The notes beneath the pieces are model-generated. The model was not told the DNA's origin. It did not search any database and saw nothing but the letters and a program-made list of their open reading frames with translations. Below, one piece after another: positions 10,405-21,024 of a stretch of DNA of 64,000 nucleotides. A program made the translations under genes and the position numbers. Source of the stretch: Basidiobolus meristosporus CBS 931.73 (Eukaryota; Basidiobolomycota; Basidiobolomycetes; Basidiobolales; Basidiobolaceae). Position 1 is the stretch's first letter. Every line of letters begins with the position of its first letter. Location of the stretch: NCBI GenBank assembly GCA_002104905.1, contig MCFE01000280.1, positions 1 through 64,000 on the forward strand, written 5' to 3'.

Positions 10405-11076
10405 ATGACTGCTACCATCTACAAGCCAGATACTAAAGGATACCTGGACTTTGTCCTGTCCAACTCCACCCCTGGTGATGCCGAGTCTGTTCTCGCCGCA
10501 ATGGACCGCTATGCCGAAACAAACGCTCTGATGCATATTGGTGACAAGAAGGGAGAGTACATGGATGACTTGATTCGCAAGCACAACACTAACGTTATGG
10601 TGGAGCTCGGCGGATATCTTGGGTACAGCGCCCTCTGATTCTCCAATCTCCTCCCAGCCAATGGACACTACTACTCCTTCGAGATGAATCCCGAGTTTGC
10701 CAGTGTTGCGCAAAAGGTGATTGATCATGCCGGACTCTCATCCAAGGTCACCATCATCGTTGGCGAGTTCAAGGTTAGTAGTAATGAGTTCTTGAGCACC
10801 TACGGCGTCAAGAAGGTGGACCTTGTGTTCATTGACCATTGGATGGAGGTGTATGTTCAGGATCTCAAGATCATTGAGGAGGCTCAATGGCTCCGACCTG
10901 GGTCAATTGTTGTTGCTGACAACGTTCTATTCCCTGGTGCTCCGGAGTACCAAGCATATATTGAAAAAAATTCAGCCAAGTTCTCATCGCGTCTGATCAA
11001 GATTCAGACGCCACATCCAATGAAGCCGAAGGAGACTATTTTGGACGGCCTGTTGGTTGCTGAATTAAAAGTGTAA
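10405..11076 (+). pseudogene. COMT-like O-methyltransferase, copy b (nonsense codon 78)
   Basis: The frame has the same length as copy a (223 codons plus stop) and is strongly similar throughout, but codon 78 (10636-10638), Arg in the Ser-Ala-Leu-Arg-Phe segment right after the SAM motif, is TGA. Downstream the frame stays open to 11076 and keeps the DHW metal motif, the VADN motif and the Met in place of the COMT lysine. Promoter elements (GATA motifs, AATCCGCA, CATTCCGTAG block, TATA at 10345-10352) and AATAAA at 11114-11119 are retained. The single clean nonsense change points to recent loss, programmed read-through, or a sequencing error. Confidence 0.75.
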
Positions 11077-12304
11077 ATTCCCCAAAACCCCTCAGTAGCC
11101 CTCTCACTTGAGAAATAAACGTGTTAAAACGAGATCTTCAGCGAATGCTGGCGTTTTCCGATGCATGCCATCAAAGCTTCCTTTCAAGCTGGAGCAACGG
11201 GTTTTTGAGTATGCAGGAGATTGTGTGAATGTACTTGTGATATATTGCTGCAATAATGATAATTAAAAGAGATTGAATGCAAACATCAACAGTTATATCA
11301 TTGCTAGGGGATAGTAGAAGTTGCCCAAGTGAGTTTTGATTTACCTAGTCTCAACGTTAGTGCTTTGTGAGCTTCTTAAGTTCCAATAACGTCAAGTGGA
11401 AACTGCGGATTGCGGAATACAGACCGCCAAAAAATGCATACAGTTGAGCTGGTGCATTTGATGAATCAATCAATGGTATCCATACTATAATTGTTCAATC
11501 AGCATTACCAAAACTTAGACTCAAGAGAGGCGAAATTTATCCCCGCAATACTGCAGTTTAGGATATTGATTGAAACTTCCATCATTCTTGGGTACGCTTT
11601 GTGGCTGGCCTTATGGCTGCCACAATGATATGAAAGGTGCACTTCTCTAGCATTTTTGCCTATGCCTTTGAACCAATCGACGATCTACTCTTGAAATATT
11701 TATTTGCAAATACATAAGATTTGCCCCAATGTTGAAGACTACTAGCATTGTACATTCCACAAGAATTTGGGAATCTTACTCAATGAGTTGCAGCATTATG
11801 CTCAGCATGAAAGTTGCTCATGAATTGATACTTGAATCATCTTTGGATATGAATAAAACTCGAAGTAAAATTACAATCAACTTGATAAAAATTCCATGAG
11901 CATGTGGTCTTTTGGATAACCGAGAAATATCATATCCTGGGTAGCTGTCTCTTGATGAAAGTAATTAAAGTAAATGCCGACAGAGAATTGTGCCAGGAAA
12001 TAATAAGGCTCTTAGATCAAGTCAATGTGAATATGAGATATATCACATTTTGATCCAGTAGCTTGCAATTGCTTTTATGCATGCTCTCAATCATGAGTAG
12101 ACCCTTAATATTAGTATATATTAGTATACTAAAAATCACAATTGTAAATCGATCGAAATATCTGAATGAAAGGCATCAAGCCAACACTACATATATTCGG
12201 TATGACTAATACATCAAGACTTGAAAGAAAGTAGTGAGAAATATACTTACTACAGCTTACCTCTTTTTGTACCCAGCCTTGCTTACGTCAAACACCGTCG
12301 AAAA
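11077..12304. other. Intergenic with an orphan O-methyltransferase promoter fragment
   Basis: It includes AATAAA of copy b (11114-11119). At 11395-11435 the minus strand carries the same text as the region just upstream of copy c (17020-17045): TATTCCGCAATCCGCAG with flanks. No coding sequence follows it on that strand, so it looks like the promoter of a lost copy. From about 12040 the sequence begins to resemble 20220 onward (duplicated block). Confidence 0.5.
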
Positions 12305-12780
12305 ATAAATAGCGAATGGTGACAATAACATTTTCACATGCAGCAAACAACTTATCAAAGGTCAATAGAGGGGTGCAGTACAGTAACATTCAGCATTCAA
12401 TGTATGCTATTGAAGGAGAAAGAGAGGTCCAGCAAATGGTTAGTAAAGCACTGGCTATAGAAAGACTTCCCAGACATCATGATGAATATGCCATTTCCGT
12501 GATTGGCTTTGGTGATTTCGTGGTTCTGGTATTTCGATTCAGTATTATTTAGGCATTACGGCACCCTCCAAATCATTGGTCGGAAAATCATGATGGTATA
12601 CCTGAACAGACACCTCGTAGTGACTTGAGCTACCACCATAGCTGTACCCGAAATCCCCGGTGGGAAAGGTGGATACAATAGACCGTTGATATACAAGCTT
12701 ACAAGTGTAGTAAAAGTAAGGACCATTTATTTCTGTAGAGATATTGTCGACCATTGACTAGAATAATGTGTGTACGGTAA
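12305..12780 (-). pseudogene. SABATH methyltransferase relic, internally deleted
   Basis: Three separated pieces match the intact gene at 17897-18968. The text at 12310-12350 matches its 3' coding end (ACATTTTCAC-TGCAG). The text at 12393-12540 matches 18459-18610, encoding the middle of the protein. The minus frame at 12545-12754 keeps Thr-Gly-Asp-Phe-Gly (SAM motif) and a Val-Tyr-His-His-Asp-Phe-Pro-Thr-Asn-Asp block equivalent to residues 42-46 and 78-87 of the intact protein. Large parts of the coding region are missing and frames are broken. Confidence 0.65.
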
Positions 12781-13068
12781 AGAGAAATTCAAAAGAAGGG
12801 AAGTAAGAATATATAAAGATGCTCGACCACCAAGTACTATTAGTGGATTTCATTTTCTCGACTATCCCGAACAAAAACCATCGATAAATGCTTATCCAAG
12901 CACATTAACAACTAACAAATTCTTTGTTGGATAGAAAACTACTCCCGAAAGGGCATCTAGCAATCAAGAACAAGCCACGAACTGAATCTAATGAAGAATG
13001 TTTAATACTATACTACAAGAATTAGGGTATTCAGGGAAAGCAACTAGAAGTAGAACTGGGATAGCAGA

Positions 13069-14917
13069 TCATTTGGTCTTCGGGATCTTGGTGTACTTCA
13101 CGCCCAAGGAAAATAGGAATGCCGCCCCAGCAATGAAAATGGAGATTGTGAAAATGGTTCGAAGAGCATGGACATATACATTCACCACCAATGCTCGATC
13201 ACTCGGTGACAAGGAGTCCAAGAATTGGAGCCCTTTCGTGACGTCCTTTACAGGTATGTTGAGGTTCAGCTCTGCCAACCCTGCGGCCAGTCTGTTGTCA
13301 AAAATGGCACCAAACATGGAAATCCCAATCACTCCTCCGATCGATCGGCAAAAATTGGTTATGGAAGTGACTATGCTGACATCTTTACGCTCAACGGCAG
13401 CCTGACCAGTTAATACTAGAGCCTGAGGACAGCCTCCAGCCCCAGCCCCCAGAACAATCATAAAGCCAATCTGGTGGGCACGACTAGTATTTATATTGAA
13501 TGTCGAGACCAGTCCCGCCCCTACTGTCATCACCGCAGAGCCTATCCAGCACCAGATGATGATAATGCCAGTCCTCGAGATCAACTGACCAGCAGTAATA
13601 CTTATCAAGGAGACCGAAAGCACCATGGGCAGCATGTGAAGCCCAGACGAGATAGCCGATTCACTGAGAACAATCTGATAATACAACGGGATGTAATAAA
13701 TCAACCCGAAGAACATCATTCCGTAAAAAAACATTGCGATGAATGAAAACAGCGGTGAGCGCATCCCGAACAATCGGCAGGGAATGATTGGTTCGGCCGC
13801 CACCTTATACTCCACCACTACAAATGCTATCAAGAGCACACCCGACACACAGAATAGCGCGATGATGATGGGGGAGTTCCAGGCGTACTCATTCCCTCCC
13901 CATTGGGTGGGTAGCAGGAGCGTGATGATAAATCCAAGCAGCAACACAGTGCCGATGAAATCAATACGCTTGATCTTCTCCCAAAGTGAACTTTTTGTCG
14001 AAGGGAGGTGAAGAAACAGCACTACAATGACGATGGCGATCACCCCGATCGGGAGATTGATGTAGAAGGCCCATCTATGTAGCAATGTTACTTATTGTCC
14101 GCATTGTATAGTTTACAAATGAACACGTACCTCCAGGAAGCTTCGTCTGTAAAAACACCTCCTAAAAGCGGACCAAGCACTGCAGAAAGTGCCACCTGGA
14201 AAGAAATGTAAGAATCAGAGACCATCATTGTGCCCATAGCCTTCTGCAACACTTACCGTTCCGCTAATGAAACCTTGATACTTGCCACGTTCTCTGATTG
14301 GAATGATCTTGCTCATGATAATGTAGATCATGCCCTGGACTATAGAAAGGTTAGTGCTGGAAATGAAAGGCAGAAGAGGGCGTCGTACCACACTTGAAAA
14401 TGCTTACTTCCTCCTCCACCGATACCACCGATTGCTCTAGCAACGATCAGCATGATCATGTTCTGGGAGGCTCCTGATAACGCACTACCAATCTCAAATA
14501 TGATGATGGCGACTAAAAAAGTGGCTTTGCATCCGAAAATATCGGAAAACTAAGTGGGATTAGAGAATGGACTAGTTCAACACATCACTGAAATGGACAA
14601 ACCTTGCCGTAGAGTGGCTGACAAGCAGTGGCGGTCAGCATATAGGCTGTAGCCACCCACGTGATCTGATCGAATGCATCAAAATCAGTGGCGATCCTGG
14701 GTAAGGCGGTGGATACAATAGTTCGATCGAGCACGGCGAGCAACACAGCCAATGCAAGACCCAGGATGATCAGGAGAAGTTGTGAGAGGGTTCGCTTTTC
14801 TGGGTTGTGGGAATCATCAACCAGAGCTGGTTTAGAGGGGGTCTTTTCTAGATCCTCCAGTTTCATGCATTCACTGGAAGGGTCAGTAGGGGTAGTGACT
14901 GGTTCGTTTTTTGGCAT
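13069..14917 (-). CDS. DHA2-family (14-TM) MFS exporter, copy a
   Basis: Five exons on the minus strand: 14917-14603, 14549-14408, 14339-14257, 14195-14131 and 14074-13069, all joined at GT-AG introns of 53-83 nt, giving 536 residues. Family marks are LDRTIVSTALPRIATDF in the first membrane segment, the A-like motif around PLYGKFSDIFGCK, the R-A-I-G-G-I-G-G-G-G-I segment, and RWAFYINLPIG (motif C region). Fourteen hydrophobic segments fit drug:H+ antiporter-2 exporters, which sit in the plasma membrane and expel toxic or secreted small molecules using the proton gradient. I start at ATG 14917 because copy b starts with the equivalent Met-Pro-Lys; a longer upstream frame to 15085 crosses the TATA region (14958-14965). 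It sits in a cluster with two methyltransferase types, so metabolite export or self-protection is likely. Confidence 0.85.
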
Positions 14918-14957
14918 CACAGACGGGAACGTTAGGGAAGCACCAGCCCAGCCCTCG

Positions 14958-14965
14958 TTTATATA
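14958..14965 (-). promoter_or_regulatory. TATA box of MFS exporter a
   Basis: TATATAAA on the minus strand, about 40-48 bp upstream of the ATG at 14917. Copy b has the equivalent ATATATAA at 22897-22904. Confidence 0.55.
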
Positions 14966-15085
14966 CACTACTGTTGCGGACCGTACGGGGATTCCTTCAT
15001 GAATTTCTCCGTGGGACGTTCTATCTAGATTATCTAGTCCTATGAAAGTATCCCGAAATTCGGGGTTAACCAAAACAGTAACCAT

Positions 15086-16346
15086 CCAAAACTCCCATCC
15101 CGATCATTTCATCAAGTGCTTACCAGGTTTCAAAGTAATCTACTCCCAAAAAAGGCTAACTACAGTCCAACCGATCCGCACTCTACTCTCTCGTCCAACT
15201 TGACCCAACTCGAATCTAATAAGCGGCTGGTCTGCTGCGACGAAAAAACCATCAATTCCGCTATTCGCATAGGGTTACCCATCGGCATACAAGCATACCT
15301 TCCGAGCCTCCCACCTATTAGGAAATGAGACGATTGAATATAGGTTCCGTAGAGCGTATCTTTCCTAAATCTATTCCCCAGCATCGCTCTTTATTCGAGT
15401 TTGCCTTGACCTTCCGATGAGTGAAAGCGTAGGTGTGTTGGGCTCAATCCACAATAAGCAATATCCAGGTATAGACGGAAGTAGACGGGAATAGACGGGA
15501 ATAAACGGAATGTAAGTGGTGGAAAAAATTCCTTCCTGTAGAACTAGTAAGTAAAAATTTCTCATCTTTACCTGATTAGGATTGTTATCATCAACCTTCA
15601 ATCTCGACTCGGAAAACCCAGATCGCCAGTCGTAATCGAAACCAAGCCAATCTAGGTACCCCTCTATCAGACGATATCCCGTAAACTTAAGGTTTAATTT
15701 GAGTTTCCTTGATTAAATTCCCAGATTGGTAGGCATTTGCATATGATGCATTACAGTAATCACTTGAAGGCGTAAATAACGGATGTTAATGAGCAACCCT
15801 AGAAATATTGAAAATATCCTAAAGCGACGCATTCTGTGAAATTCAATGATATTTACGAACGAACACTCTGTTGCAGACTGTAGTGGTAGACTTGGAATAC
15901 ACGGAAGATTCTGTGTAGTTCAATACCGAATTTATGACGGTTGCGAGCTATTGAATGCAAGCATGACGCTTTCTGGATGAGTTCACATGTTAGGCTATTG
16001 CTAACAGGCTGAGTGTTTGAGTCTTTATAGTGAATTCTGATATATCTGGCCTTTGCATTGGTAACTTCCAGACCAGTAGAAAGCAGTAAGATATTCCTCA
16101 AAATTCACACCAACACTGGAGCTTCAAAGACACCCCACTTCACACAATTCTGTCCACTATGTTATTACCATCGTCAGGGCGTCACCAAGTCTATACAAAG
16201 TGCGATCCCGTGACAAACTCCCAAAAGCAATCATGCAGCATTATTGGATTAAGAGGGAAACACTAGGTAGGCCTCTTGGTTGTTTGCCTCCTCCATGCGG
16301 TTGAAGTGTACAAGGATTTATTGATGAATTCTGCAAATAGACTCAG
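15086..16346. other. Intergenic upstream of MFS-a, downstream of O-methyltransferase c
   Basis: The first 700 bp are homologous to 22930-23760. A short tandem repeat lies at 15471-15510. AATAAA for the minus-strand gene ending at 16347 lies at 16317-16322. No other gene is supported. Confidence 0.5.
15471..15510 (+). repeat. Short tandem repeat, about four copies of a 10-mer
   Basis: The unit TAGACGGGAA is repeated four times with one or two changes per unit. The homologous place near 23415 in the other duplicated block has only a single degenerate unit, so the array expanded after duplication. Confidence 0.7.
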
Positions 16347-16973
16347 CTAAACCTTCACCTCTGCGATCAATAACCCATCTACTACTGTCTCACTGGGTTT
16401 CAAAGAATGGGCCATCTCGACCTCAACAGGTTGTGATGAGTATCTGGCGGATGAATTTTCAATGTAAGCTTTGTACTCTGGAGCACCAGGGAGAATGATG
16501 TTGTCAGCAACAACAGTTGACCCAGATCGGAGCCATTGAGCCTCCTCAATGATCTTGAGATCCTGAGCATACGCCTCCATCCAATGGTCAATGAACACAA
16601 GGACCACCTTCTTGACGCCGTAGGTGCTCAAGAACTCATTACTACTAACCTTGAACTCGCCAACAATGATGGTGACCTTGAATGAGAGTCCAGCATGATC
16701 AATCACCTTTTGCGCAACACTGGCAAACTCGGGATTCATCTCGAAGGAGTAGTAGTGTTCATTGGCTGGGAGCAGATTGGAGAATCGGAGGGCGCTGTAC
16801 CCAAGATATCCGCCGAGCTCCACCATAACGTTAGTGTTGTGCTTGCGGATCAAGTCATCCATGTACTCCCCTTTCTTGTCACTAATATGCATCAGAGCGT
16901 CACCAGGGGTGGAGTTGGACAGGACGAAGTCCAGGCATCCTTTAGTATCTGACTTGTAAATGGTTGCGATCAT
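16347..16973 (-). CDS. COMT-like O-methyltransferase, copy c (15-residue internal deletion)
   Basis: An open minus-strand frame of 208 residues, strongly similar to copies a and b. Residues 27-41 of copy a are missing through an in-frame 45-bp deletion; the two flanks share only a GC dinucleotide. The lost stretch corresponds to the helix around Met-Asp-Arg-Tyr, which in COMT-type enzymes lies near the SAM and substrate pockets, so function is doubtful. Retained are the SAM motif VELGGYLGYSAL, FIDHW with the following Met, and VADN. The acidic residue two before the metal motif in copy a (Val-Asp-Met-Val-Phe) is Val here. A TATA-like run at 17093-17104 lies about 120 bp upstream and AATAAA at 16317-16322 is 25 bp downstream. 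It may be expressed but inactive or altered. Confidence 0.65.
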   Translation of the reverse strand: MIATIYKSDTKGCLDFVLSNSTPGDALMHISDKKGEYMDDLIRKHNTNVMVELGGYLGYSALRFSNLLPANEHYYSFEMNPEFASVAQKVIDHAGLSFKVTIIVGEFKVSSNEFLSTYGVKKVVLVFIDHWMEAYAQDLKIIEEAQWLRSGSTVVADNIILPGAPEYKAYIENSSARYSSQPVEVEMAHSLKPSETVVDGLLIAEVKV

Positions 16974-17896
16974 TACTCCTTTTCTTCTGGGAAAATGTAC
17001 ACCTGAATATCTTCAGGTGGGAGCTGCGGATTGCGGAATACAGGTCGCCAAGGAATTCACACAAAATTGAGCGCATGGGATATTTGCCATTTGGATATAT
17101 ATTGTGTCGCATTGAAATAAGTAATGGAACGCTCAACATAATGAAGATTTTCAGGGCTAGTCATCGGTGTCCAACAAATATCATTAAGCTGAACCCATCA
17201 CATGAATAGTGTATCTCGAGTCATTTAACAAACATCCTTATATTTGATCCAGAAAACTGGCTGACAAGAATTACTGATTTGATAGAATCATCATTGCTAA
17301 GCCACCCAAGAGAGGTCAGATTAGACCGTGTAGCGATCCGATTTGTCGGTTATCATCTATATTATAGCTGCTCCACAATTTAGTAATGGTATTTACTAAA
17401 ATGCTTACGTGCTCAGGCTGTTGTTTTATATGCTACTACAATTCACAATGCTGTGGGGAGTACCACACACAAATCTATTCTAACAGGGCTACTAGAATAT
17501 TCTTTACATATTTATGATAGCACTCTAGAGCTAGTATCCTCAATGTCATTATATCCTTTTCAAATTTAAACATCTAGATGTACAACACACAACTGCAGAA
17601 ATGGTTACAGTCATTTAGTTTGGCTCCCAATTCACATATTATAGTTTCATAATATATTGGGAGCGTAGCTAAAAAATGCTTGTGGTAATATGTGGATGTC
17701 GTTAATATCCTTGTGGTTGGTTAGAGATATCTGAGCGCAAGGTGTTGAGCCAACAATGCAGATATCAAGTTCCACCGCCACCCCAAGATGCGCTAACCCC
17801 AATTGATCAACAAAATGTGGTGAGCAATACGTTTACTACTACTGTCCTATTTCTATCCGCAGTTTACTTACATCTGATATTGAAATGTGACAGGAC
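16974..17896. other. Intergenic between O-methyltransferase c and SABATH gene
   Basis: It contains the promoter of copy c: AATCCGCAG on the minus strand at 17024-17032 and a TATA-like run at 17093-17104. A 9-bp inverted repeat GCTCCCAAT/ATTGGGAGC at 17623-17664 could form a hairpin with an AT-rich loop. The 3' region from 17780 is matched at 20340-20420. No gene was seen. Confidence 0.5.
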
Positions 17897-18968
17897 TTAG
17901 TCAGCAACTTTCTCGATAGCTACATAACGAATGGTAGCGGCTACATTTTCACTTGCAGTATACAATGTCGAAAGCTTCGAGAAAAACTCATCCAAGAATT
18001 TTGTTAGTTTAGCTTCATCATCAAATACGGCTCCCTTGACTAGTCCGGTATAGAGCTGAGGCCAGAAAATTGCTTTGAGATGATCGCTATTACGGCCCCT
18101 GACGTTTTCGAACATGTTATCTATGTAGTGAATTAACTCTAAGGATGGAACCTCATGAATTGCTTGAACGACATTCTCCTTGGTCCGAGCGATTAGTGGT
18201 ATGAGCGTGTAGCCCAACAATGAAGGATCGATGTTGTACTCGTTTATATGTTGTTGCCATATATCATCAATACCGCCAAGATTTCCGAAATCACCTAGTA
18301 GCGAGATTACTAACTTTCCTCCTTTACGTAGCTCCTTGGCACGGCAACTTAAAAACGTCACGAATTGCTTTTGAGCCACGTCCTGAATCAGCGACAGTTG
18401 CTCCTCGCTGACATGCTTGGAGTAAACCATCAACGGTCGGTAGAGGGTTACACCAATATCCGGCATCCAATGTATGCTGTTGAAGGAGAAGGAGAGGTCC
18501 AGTAAAGCGTTGGGAAAGCACTGGCTATAGAAGGATTTCCCAGACATCATGCTGAATATGCGATTTCCGGGATTGGCTTTGGTGATTTCGTGGTTCTGGT
18601 ATGTCAATTCGGGATCATTCAGGCATTTGAACACTTCCCGAAAATCATTGATCGGAAGGTCATTGTGATACACCTGGATGGACAGTGGTCCATCATTCCT
18701 CCTTGTTTCTTGCATGGCATCTAGGATGGCATTGATCGATATCATTGAGTTACCGCCATGGCTGCACCCAAAATCCCCAATGGAAAAGGTGGATGTGATA
18801 TTGGGAGCAAGGTGCTGCACTACGATATTGGAAGAGCATTAGTGACGGCTTCTGGGATACTCTACAAAGAGATATAGTGTTACCTATCTTGCGAAGAATT
18901 ACAATCCCATCCTCGTTGATATGAGCCTGCATTGTTGAATTCTCGTTGTAATCCATCATCGGCTGCAT
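17897..18968 (-). CDS. SABATH-family carboxyl methyltransferase
   Basis: Two exons, 18968-18884 and 18819-17897, joined across a 64-nt GT-AG intron that completes a Val codon; 335 residues. SABATH enzymes use SAM to methylate carboxyl groups (or ring nitrogens) of small molecules such as salicylate, benzoate, jasmonate or farnesoate. Family marks in order: Tyr-Asn-Glu-Asn-Ser..Gln (7-14), SAM motif IGDFGCSHGGNS (42-53), YHNDLPINDF (79-88), SFYSQCFPNALLDL (124-137), SIHWM (143-147) and FLSCRAKELRKGGKLVISLLG in the middle. SABATH genes are best known from plants and are uncommon in fungi, so this is notable. Substrate cannot be read from sequence. A further 5' untranslated intron beginning near 19056 is possible. 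It is the only intact copy; relics lie at 12305-12780 and 20340-20790. Confidence 0.85.
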
Positions 18969-20339
18969 GATCGAGTTACTCGACGTTTCTAGAGATGTGC
19001 ATCAGTGCATCGACTAGTAGCGTGACTGTGACGCTGAAATTTACCTGCCAGTTGGTGGGGTTGATTGACCTGTGCGGATTGAATGATCTTCTTCATGGCT
19101 AGCGAGCTTGATGTGAATTTCAATTACTAGCCAGTATTTATAGACGCTCGAACGCCTCCAGACACATGCTGTGGATTTGATTGATGTGAACTTGCACATC
19201 TCACCAAATGATCTACAAACTACTGCAAGCAATAGGAGATGAGTAAGGGCGAAAGATGTGACTTGAACCAATCGGCAAGGGTCCCGAAAAGCGCATTCAT
19301 CACTGTTGTTCCTATGAGTGGTGCGAGCACCCAGATTAACGGAGATTGACGGAAGATGTTGTCCGTTGATACGTATGACCAAAATTCGAGTGAGTGTGTG
19401 GTGAGAAAGATTTTTTTAACTGATCGCCATGTCATTTCCACTATGCTTGGTTCTCTCGAAAAAGTCGAATCAGCCTAGATAAAACTCTGGATCAAAGCTG
19501 AATCAGATACATCCTATATGTTCGTCTGACATACCCAAACCGTTTTTGCAGACATTTGTACCAAAGGGATAGCTAATACACTGGAAAGCCAACAATGACA
19601 AAACAACCACGTACATTATATTCAGAAAGGTCCCAAGAGTATGTGTGCAAATTTTGGGGGCTTTAGGACAGCTCACAATATTTCCGTGTTCTGGGTACCT
19701 GACTACATTTAACTATTTACATGAACTTAGTCATGAACACCATGTTGATATAAATATTTAGGTGTTTCCATAATTTGAAGTGACTGGTAGAATATCAGCT
19801 ATTGATTTCAAGTGAATTAGATATGGAGCGCATACTTGGGTACCATTTCTGAATTTGAAGAGGGGTATTTATTTGCACTCTATTAAGAACTTAAGAACGG
19901 ATGGTATATCAGGTATTTTACCTTTGCTCAGTCAGGCAATTCTTAGAAGCTTCATTTCCCCAGTCTCTGTCAATTACTTCTGAATTCCTAGTTTTGTATG
20001 CCTTAATATCAGCATTGCTCACAATATCCTCCATACATACATACTGGCTCACATTCAGTGCGACAGAATCATCAAAGCAACAAAATTGTCATTGAATGAT
20101 CTGCTCCATTATATGAACAACTAAGAGCTATGGGCATTTGTACTTTATTTTTGCTTTTCAAAGCATGGAATTTTTTGCTTGAGCAGTTCTCGATTGTTCA
20201 TGTATCAATGTTGCCGTTTTTATGATAAGAGTAGATCCTCAACATGATTATAGCCAAATGTTGATGTGCTAAAAATGGATGGATCTAAATATCTGAATGC
20301 AAGGTATCAACTCAACATGACATATATTAGGTAGGACTG
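18969..20339. other. Intergenic, SABATH upstream region and an old LTR relic
   Basis: The region 19125-19440 is the upstream flank of the SABATH gene and is matched at 20505-20790. An LTR-like remnant lies at 19629-19775 (separate entry). The rest is AT-rich and unrecognised. Confidence 0.5.
19629..19775. mobile_element. Degenerate copia-type LTR fragment
   Basis: The text CCCAAGAGTATGTGTGCAAA followed by TTTTGGGGGCTTTAGGACAG, GTTCTGGGTACCTG and AATATTTAGGTG follows, in order, the landmarks of the LTRs at 43887-44232 and 51390-51739. Both ends are lost. It shows that the same family once reached this otherwise repeat-poor region. Confidence 0.5.
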
Positions 20340-20790
20340 ACACACCAAGATGTGCTAACCCCAATTGCTTGCAACAAAGTGGTGAGTAGTACATTTACTA
20401 TAGCTCGCCTCTTTCCATCCGCAGTTTGCTTACATCCGATATCGAAATTCAGGCACTTTTTCGAGAGATACATAGACCACGATGGCAACCACATTTTCAC
20501 TTGCAGCATAGCCAGTATTTATAGGCACTCGAACACCTACAGACGCATGCTGTGGATTTGATTAATGCAAACCAGCACACCTCACCAAACGATCTACATA
20601 GTAATGCTCAGCGAAAGGAGATGAGTAAGGGCCAAAGATGCGATTTGAACCAATCAGGAGACATTCTTCACCCCTGTTTCCAAGAGTGGAGCGATTTCCC
20701 GGAGTAACCACGATTGACGGAAAATATAATTGTCCGTAGAAAAGAGTTGTGTGAGTGTATGGCAATTAAGAATCATTATTTTCTGCTCGC
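20340..20790 (-). pseudogene. SABATH gene ghost: flanks kept, coding region deleted
   Basis: The segment 20340-20508 matches 17783-17950 (3' flank and last codons of the SABATH gene), then jumps directly at an AGCCAGTATTTATAG block into sequence matching 19130-19440 (its upstream flank). Nearly the whole coding region and both splice sites are missing. The flanks remain colinear and similar, so one deletion of about 1.2 kb explains it. Confidence 0.7.
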
Positions 20791-21024
20791 GAAAACGACG
20801 ACCTGGCGGGGGTAAAATCATTGATAAACGCCTATTCAAGTGCATCATACGTATTTGCAAATTCTTAGTTGGATAGAAAACTACCCCTGAAAGGCCGTCT
20901 AGCAATCATGGAAATGCTTGAAATTGAAGCTGATTAAGAATGTTTAATGGTATACTACAAGAATTAGGGTATTGGAGGGAAGCTATTAGTAGTAGGGTTA
21001 TGATGGTGGATGCGGTAAACATAA

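Larger units (their letters stand above)
12040..15790. repeat. Segmental duplication, copy 1 (SABATH relic + MFS-a + upstream region)
   Basis: This block and 20220-23760 share gene order, exon structure, non-coding landmarks and local sequence. Shared blocks include the ATATCTGAATG-AAGGCATCAA text before the SABATH remnant, TTGGATAGAAAACTAC between the genes, GTTCTATCTAGATTATC upstream of the MFS gene, GTGGTGGAAAAAATT about 600 bp upstream, and CTTGATTAAATTC at the far end. Divergence is clear in non-coding parts and low in the MFS exons. Confidence 0.65.
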
